Origin: an uncultured Collinsella sp. | Lineage (GTDB): Bacteria > Actinomycetota > Coriobacteriia > Coriobacteriales > Coriobacteriaceae | Assembly: GCA_900552145.1 (NCBI GenBank) | Contig: URYW01000018.1 | Span: forward strand, 1 to 24,453 | Length of the DNA: 24,453 nt | Direction: 5' to 3' | Shown: positions 21,223-24,453 of the stretch, piece after piece | How positions within the stretch are numbered: position 1 is the first letter of the stretch | Layout: each line of letters opens with the position of its first letter | Translations under genes and position numbers: made by a program | Notes under the pieces: model-generated | Seen by the model: the letters and a program-made list of their open reading frames with translations, nothing else | Database searches by the model: none | Told to the model about the DNA's origin: nothing

Positions 21223-21651
21223 ATGAGGGTTGTAATCGCTTCCGATGCCGACGGTATGTCGATGAAGGAGTCCATCAAGGAGATGCTCATCGCCGACGGC
21301 CACGAGGTCGTCGACTATTCCGAGACCCCTGCCGCGGACTTTGTCGAATCCGCGACCGCCGTTGCCAAGGACCTGCTGGAGCACAAGGATTCCCAGGGCT
21401 TCGCATTCGATAAGTACGGCGTCGGCTCCTATATGGCCGCCGTCAAGATCAAGGGCATGGTCGTCGCCAACATTTCCGACGAGCGTTCCGCCTACATGAC
21501 CCGCGAGCACAACGGCTCGCGCATGGTCACCATGGGCCCGGGCGTTGTGGGCACCGAGGTCGCCAAGAAGATCGCCCGCGAGTTCCTGCGCGCCCAGTAC
21601 GCCGGTGGCCGTCACCAGATCCGTGTCGACATGCTCAACAAGATGGCCTAA
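21223..21651 (+). CDS. lacA: Galactose-6-phosphate isomerase subunit LacA
   Basis: A 142-residue subunit of the heteromeric isomerase that converts galactose-6-phosphate to tagatose-6-phosphate. It belongs to the RpiB/LacA/LacB fold. Typical LacA segments are visible: YGVGSYMAAVKIKGMVVAN, ISDERSAYMTREHNGSRM and TMGPGVVGTEVAKKIA. As in other LacA subunits, the catalytic Cys of RpiB/LacB is absent. The start has AAGGAGG at a good distance. It is the first gene of lacA-lacB-lacX-lacC, with lacB 63 bases downstream. Its upstream region carries LacR-type sites. Confidence 0.95.
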   Translation: MRVVIASDADGMSMKESIKEMLIADGHEVVDYSETPAADFVESATAVAKDLLEHKDSQGFAFDKYGVGSYMAAVKIKGMVVANISDERSAYMTREHNGSRMVTMGPGVVGTEVAKKIAREFLRAQYAGGRHQIRVDMLNKMA

Positions 21652-21714
21652 CGAGAGCCACCGAGAACTCGAACTTCTACCTCAACTTGTGAATTCAGAC
21701 GAAAGGACGTTCTG

Positions 21715-22239
21715 ATGAAGAAGACCATCGCAATCGGTTGCGACCATATCGTTACGGACGAGAAGATCTATCTGGCCGACCGCCTGGAGCAGGCTGGCTA
21801 CACGGTGCTCGACTGCGGCACCTACAGCCACACCCGTACGCACTACCCCATCTACGGCAAGGCCGTGGGTGAGGCCGTTGCTAGCAGCAAGGCCGACTTC
21901 GGCGTGGCCCTGTGCGGCACCGGCATCGGCATCACCAACGCCGTCAACAAGGTCCCCGGCGCCCGCTGCGCCCTGGTTCGCGACATGACCTCTGCCCTGT
22001 ATGCCCGTCGTGAGCTCAACGCCAACATCGTGGGCTTTGGCGGCAAGATCACCGGCGAGTTCCTGATGGCCGACATCATGCTCGCCTTCCTGGAGGAGCC
22101 CTACGACAAGACTCCCGAGCACGATGCCCTGATTGCCAAGATCGATGCCTGCAACAAGGCCGACGCCGAGGCTCAGGCTGACCCGCACTTCTTTGACGAG
22201 TTCCTCGAGAAGTGGGACCGCGGCGAATACCACGACTAA
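21715..22239 (+). CDS. lacB: Galactose-6-phosphate isomerase subunit LacB
   Basis: A 174-residue partner of LacA, usual length for the family. The RpiB-type active site is present: GCDH at residues 8-11 and the catalytic Cys67 in ALCGTGIGITNA. Typical LacB segments follow (PGARCALVRD, ARRELNANIVGFGGKITGEFLMADI). The acidic C-terminal tail with PHFFDEFLEKWDRGEYHD is also LacB-like. The start follows AAAGGACG. It sits in the lacA operon; a 370-base non-coding and strongly folded region separates it from the next gene. Confidence 0.95.
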   Translation: MKKTIAIGCDHIVTDEKIYLADRLEQAGYTVLDCGTYSHTRTHYPIYGKAVGEAVASSKADFGVALCGTGIGITNAVNKVPGARCALVRDMTSALYARRELNANIVGFGGKITGEFLMADIMLAFLEEPYDKTPEHDALIAKIDACNKADAEAQADPHFFDEFLEKWDRGEYHD

Positions 22240-22246
22240 GGAGGTT

Positions 22247-22378
22247 CCGGCGTTCTACCGAACGCCGGACCTGTCGACGCTGCGAAGCCAGCTGGCGGGC
22301 AATCTGCCGTTCAGCTTTGGCGGCATGACCAGAAGGTCAATGCCGCCTTGCTTCACGGCACCTTGCCTCGCCAGCTGG
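22247..22378. repeat. Long folded intercistronic sequence after lacB
   Basis: A 10-bp hairpin TCCGGCGTTC-TACC-GAACGCCGGA (22246-22269) begins seven bases after the lacB stop. It is followed by an interrupted palindrome of 91 bases. Its outer arms CCAGCTGGCG/CGCCAGCTGG (22288-22297 with 22369-22378) are perfect. Inner stems are GGCAA/TTGCC, GCCG/CGGC and GGCGGCAT/ATGCCGCC, closed by GACC-AGAA-GGTC. Neither hairpin is followed by a T-run. No known riboswitch is recognised; it could be a mobile palindromic repeat or an mRNA stability element. The remainder, 22379-22520, shows nothing clear. Confidence 0.75.
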
Positions 22379-22524
22379 ATTCTCGCTGACATTGAGGCGA
22401 GCTGTGGGGCTGTCCTTGTTGCGAGGTCATCTGGCGGGCGAGCTGCTCCGATAACACGTTTGTTTGCTGAGCTTGTGTGCTTTGATTTTGGCGGTCCTGG
22501 GCATTCTGCAGTATCTTAAATGAC

Positions 22525-22559
22525 GGCTCGCGTTTCTGTGAGGGGCGCGGGCCGGTTTT
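22525..22559 (+). terminator. Weak terminator or attenuator-like hairpin before lacX
   Basis: An 8-bp stem (22525-22532 with 22546-22553, one G-U pair) with a 13-base loop is followed by GGTTTTCTAT. It is 50 bases before the lacX start and could reduce transcription into lacX-lacC. The T-run is short and displaced, so the call is tentative. Confidence 0.4.
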
Positions 22560-22609
22560 CTATCAGCCCTATTGACTTGGCGGGCTGTCGTAAGAAAGGG
22601 AAGGCTCCT

Positions 22610-23491
22610 ATGGAGTTTGTTCTTGATAACGGTTCTGTTCGCGTGGCACTGAGCACGGCTGGCGGATCGTTCACTTCGATTAAAGCCAACGATCACGAGT
22701 ACCTGTGGCAGGGCGATCCTTCGGTCTGGTCGGGCCAGGCACCCATTTGCTTTCCGATTTGCGGCGGCCTTCGTGACGGCCGCGCGATGACCATGGGCGG
22801 CCGCGAGGTTAAGCTTGCCCGTCACGGCTTTGCCCGCAAGCAGGAGTGGAAGCTCGAGGAGCAGGGCGACAGCATGGTTGCGCTGAGCCTAAGCTCCGCC
22901 GACCACGCCGAGCTGCTCGAGCAGTATCCGTATCCGTTTAAGATCGTTGCTCGTTACACGATCGATTCGGAAAAGGTGGCCGTGTCGTACGAGGTGTCCA
23001 ATGAGGGCACCGAGGACATGCCGTTCTTCGTGGGCGGTCATCCCGGCTTTAAGTGCCCGCTCGACGAGGGCGAGTCCTATGACGATTACGAACTCCGTTT
23101 TGAGCAGCGTGAGGCCGCCGAGCTCTGTACTGCCGTTCCCTCGACGGGCCTGATTGATGTTGAGCATCGCAGTAAGAACCCCATGATCGGCCAGAACCTG
23201 CCGCTGACCCACGAACTCTTTGACTTCGCGGAGACCATCTTCGACGTGCTCGAGAGCCGCGTGGTTACGCTGACCAAGAAAACCGAGGACAAGGGCGTGC
23301 GCCTGACGTTCCCCGATATGCCGTACCTGATTGTGTGGAGCAAGCCCGAGGGCGACTTTGTGGCTGTTGAACCGTGGGGCGGCCTGTCCACCTGCTCCGA
23401 CGAGGACGATATTCTTGAGCACAAGCGTGGCTGTCTGGTGGCCAAGCCGGGAGAGACCGTCGCTCGCGGCTTTGAGATCGAGATCCTTTAA
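22610..23491 (+). CDS. lacX: LacX-type aldose 1-epimerase-family protein
   Basis: A 293-residue protein of the aldose 1-epimerase superfamily, subgroup of lactococcal LacX. The sequence AGGSFTSIKANDHEYLWQ, WSGQAPICFPICGGLR and RHGFARK (His72) matches LacX closely. His144 in GGHPGF and Glu in VAVEPWGGLS complete the expected active-site set. It probably acts on the anomers of a pathway hexose or hexose phosphate; the substrate of LacX proteins is not well settled. A longer reading begins at 22520, but the ATG at 22610 has AAAGGGAAGG before it and begins the homology. lacC follows after 53 bases. Confidence 0.88.
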   Translation: MEFVLDNGSVRVALSTAGGSFTSIKANDHEYLWQGDPSVWSGQAPICFPICGGLRDGRAMTMGGREVKLARHGFARKQEWKLEEQGDSMVALSLSSADHAELLEQYPYPFKIVARYTIDSEKVAVSYEVSNEGTEDMPFFVGGHPGFKCPLDEGESYDDYELRFEQREAAELCTAVPSTGLIDVEHRSKNPMIGQNLPLTHELFDFAETIFDVLESRVVTLTKKTEDKGVRLTFPDMPYLIVWSKPEGDFVAVEPWGGLSTCSDEDDILEHKRGCLVAKPGETVARGFEIEIL

Positions 23492-23544
23492 CGAGTTATC
23501 GTATGTTTGGGGCGGGTCATGCCGCCCCGGAACAGGAGTTCAAC

Positions 23545-24453
23545 ATGATTCTGACCGTTACCATGAACCCGTCGATTGATACGCGTTATCAGCTCGACAA
23601 GCTGATCATCGACGATGTTAACCGGGTGACGCCCGAAAAGACCGCTGGCGGCAAGGGCCTCAACGTGAGCCGTGTGCTGCTGCAGTTGGGCGACGATGTG
23701 CTCGCGACCGGTCTGCTCGGCGGCCACATGGGTGCCTATATGGCCGAGCTTATGGATGCCGACGGCGTCAAGAACGACTTTGTGCCCATCGCCGGTGAGA
23801 CGCGCATTTGCCTGAATATCCTGCACGAGGGCAATCAGACCGAGCTTTTGGAGAGCGGCCCGCAGATCGCCCCGGCCGAGCTCGAGGCCTTTACGGCCAA
23901 GTTCGCCGAGCTTGCAGCGAAGGCGGACGTTGTGACGCTTTCGGGCTCGCTGCCGCGTGGCGTCGATGCTGGCTACTATGCCGAGCTCGTCAAGATCGCC
24001 GAGGAGGCGGGCGCCAAGGTGCTGCTCGATACCTCGGGTGCATCGCTGGAGGCCGCGCTGGAGTCCGACGCTAAGCCTGAGCTCGTAAAGCCCAACCTGA
24101 CCGAGATTAACGGCCTGCTGGTTACGTCCATTACGACCGATGATGTCGATGCCCTGCGCGAGGCGCTTGCCGCCGATGACCGTTTTGCCGGTATTCCCTG
24201 GGTTGTCGTTTCGATGGGCGCTGCCGGTTCGGTGGGCTTCCATGAGGGTCGCGCGTTCCGCGCCAAGACGCCTGCGATTGCGGCTGTGAACGCGACGGGT
24301 TCCGGTGACTCGACCATCGCCGGCTTTGCGCATGCGATTGCTGCTGGTGCCGACGACGTCACGGTGCTCAAGACCGCCAATACCTGCGGCAAGCTTAATG
24401 CCATGGATCCCAAGACCGGCCACCTGGTCATGGATCGCTGGGACGAGATCTAC
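23545..24453 (+). CDS. lacC: Tagatose-6-phosphate kinase LacC (partial at window edge)
   Basis: PfkB/ribokinase-family sugar kinase that phosphorylates tagatose-6-phosphate to tagatose-1,6-bisphosphate. 303 residues are present and no stop is reached; full-length LacC has about 310, so nearly the whole gene is here. Seen are the start MILTVTMNPSIDTRYQLD, PfkB signature 1 (TAGGKGLNVSRVL), the substrate-side VTLSGSLPRG, and signature 2 (NATGSGDSTIAGF) with the catalytic Asp255. The start ATG follows AGGAG. It is the last gene of the operon in view; lacD (the aldolase) would be expected further right. 1-phosphofructokinase is a related alternative, but the lacAB context favours LacC. Confidence 0.93.
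   Translation, partial: MILTVTMNPSIDTRYQLDKLIIDDVNRVTPEKTAGGKGLNVSRVLLQLGDDVLATGLLGGHMGAYMAELMDADGVKNDFVPIAGETRICLNILHEGNQTELLESGPQIAPAELEAFTAKFAELAAKADVVTLSGSLPRGVDAGYYAELVKIAEEAGAKVLLDTSGASLEAALESDAKPELVKPNLTEINGLLVTSITTDDVDALREALAADDRFAGIPWVVVSMGAAGSVGFHEGRAFRAKTPAIAAVNATGSGDSTIAGFAHAIAAGADDVTVLKTANTCGKLNAMDPKTGHLVMDRWDEIY

Noticed and set aside
22133..22519. A 128-codon open frame after lacB
   Set aside because: It overlaps the lacB end in another frame and then runs through the long palindrome; no start site or domain is seen.
22520..22609. An N-terminal extension of LacX
   Set aside because: The family homology and the ribosome site both place the start at 22610; the extension crosses a terminator-like hairpin.
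22240..22609. A known riboswitch or tRNA
   Set aside because: No class-specific conserved core or cloverleaf could be recognised; only nested stems are visible.

Overview
The window looks like a Coriobacteriia chromosome, most likely Collinsella or a close relative. It has high-GC codon use, strong AGGAGG-type ribosome binding sites, and a Gram-positive type tagatose-6-phosphate lactose pathway in an actinobacterial sequence style. The genus is an inference. The whole window reads as one large locus for phosphotransferase (PTS) uptake and catabolism of beta-galactosides, with a short insertion-like islet in it.

Layout. Bases 1-1426: a frameshifted IS110-type transposase remnant at the left edge, then galM on the minus strand with its terminator. 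Bases 1427-2191: a LacR-like DeoR-family repressor. Bases 2192-4216: a lower-GC islet with an AlbA_2/ATPase/winged-helix regulator, a striking array of 12-bp operator-like units upstream of it, and a ParE/Phd toxin-antitoxin pair. Bases 4248-19046: three consecutive cassettes of about 4.9 kb. Each cassette has (i) a cluster of two or three 55-bp palindromes, (ii) an intrinsic terminator, (iii) a minus-strand operon with a PTS EIICB permease and a GH1 6-phospho-beta-galactosidase-type enzyme, and (iv) a divergent plus-strand LacI regulator with its own operators between the two. The third cassette is closest to classical lacE-lacG. Bases 19261-24453, plus strand: one EIIA gene (lacF), an unrecognised membrane protein, then lacA, lacB, a lacX-type aldose 1-epimerase, and lacC, which runs off the right edge. 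No lacD appears in the window.

How it fits together. Three permeases would import and phosphorylate different beta-galactosides, all presumably fed by the single EIIA. Three GH1 enzymes, all keeping the Ser-Trp...Lys-x-Tyr 6-phosphogalactoside-binding motif, would release galactose-6-phosphate. LacAB would isomerise it to tagatose-6-phosphate and LacC would phosphorylate that. The two mutarotase-type proteins would handle sugar anomers. Each LacI protein has different residues at the start of its recognition helix and a different operator sequence, so the paralogous switches look insulated from one another. A shared TGTTC-N6-RTTTGAA site in front of lacR, lacF and lacA suggests that LacR controls the common pathway genes. 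An 11-bp CSGT-RAR-CGGT element occurs in front of all five catabolic units.

Most unusual points: the palindrome-bounded tandem cassettes, the hub EIIA, the 12-bp-unit operator array of the AlbA_2 regulator, and a long folded non-coding stretch between lacB and lacX.
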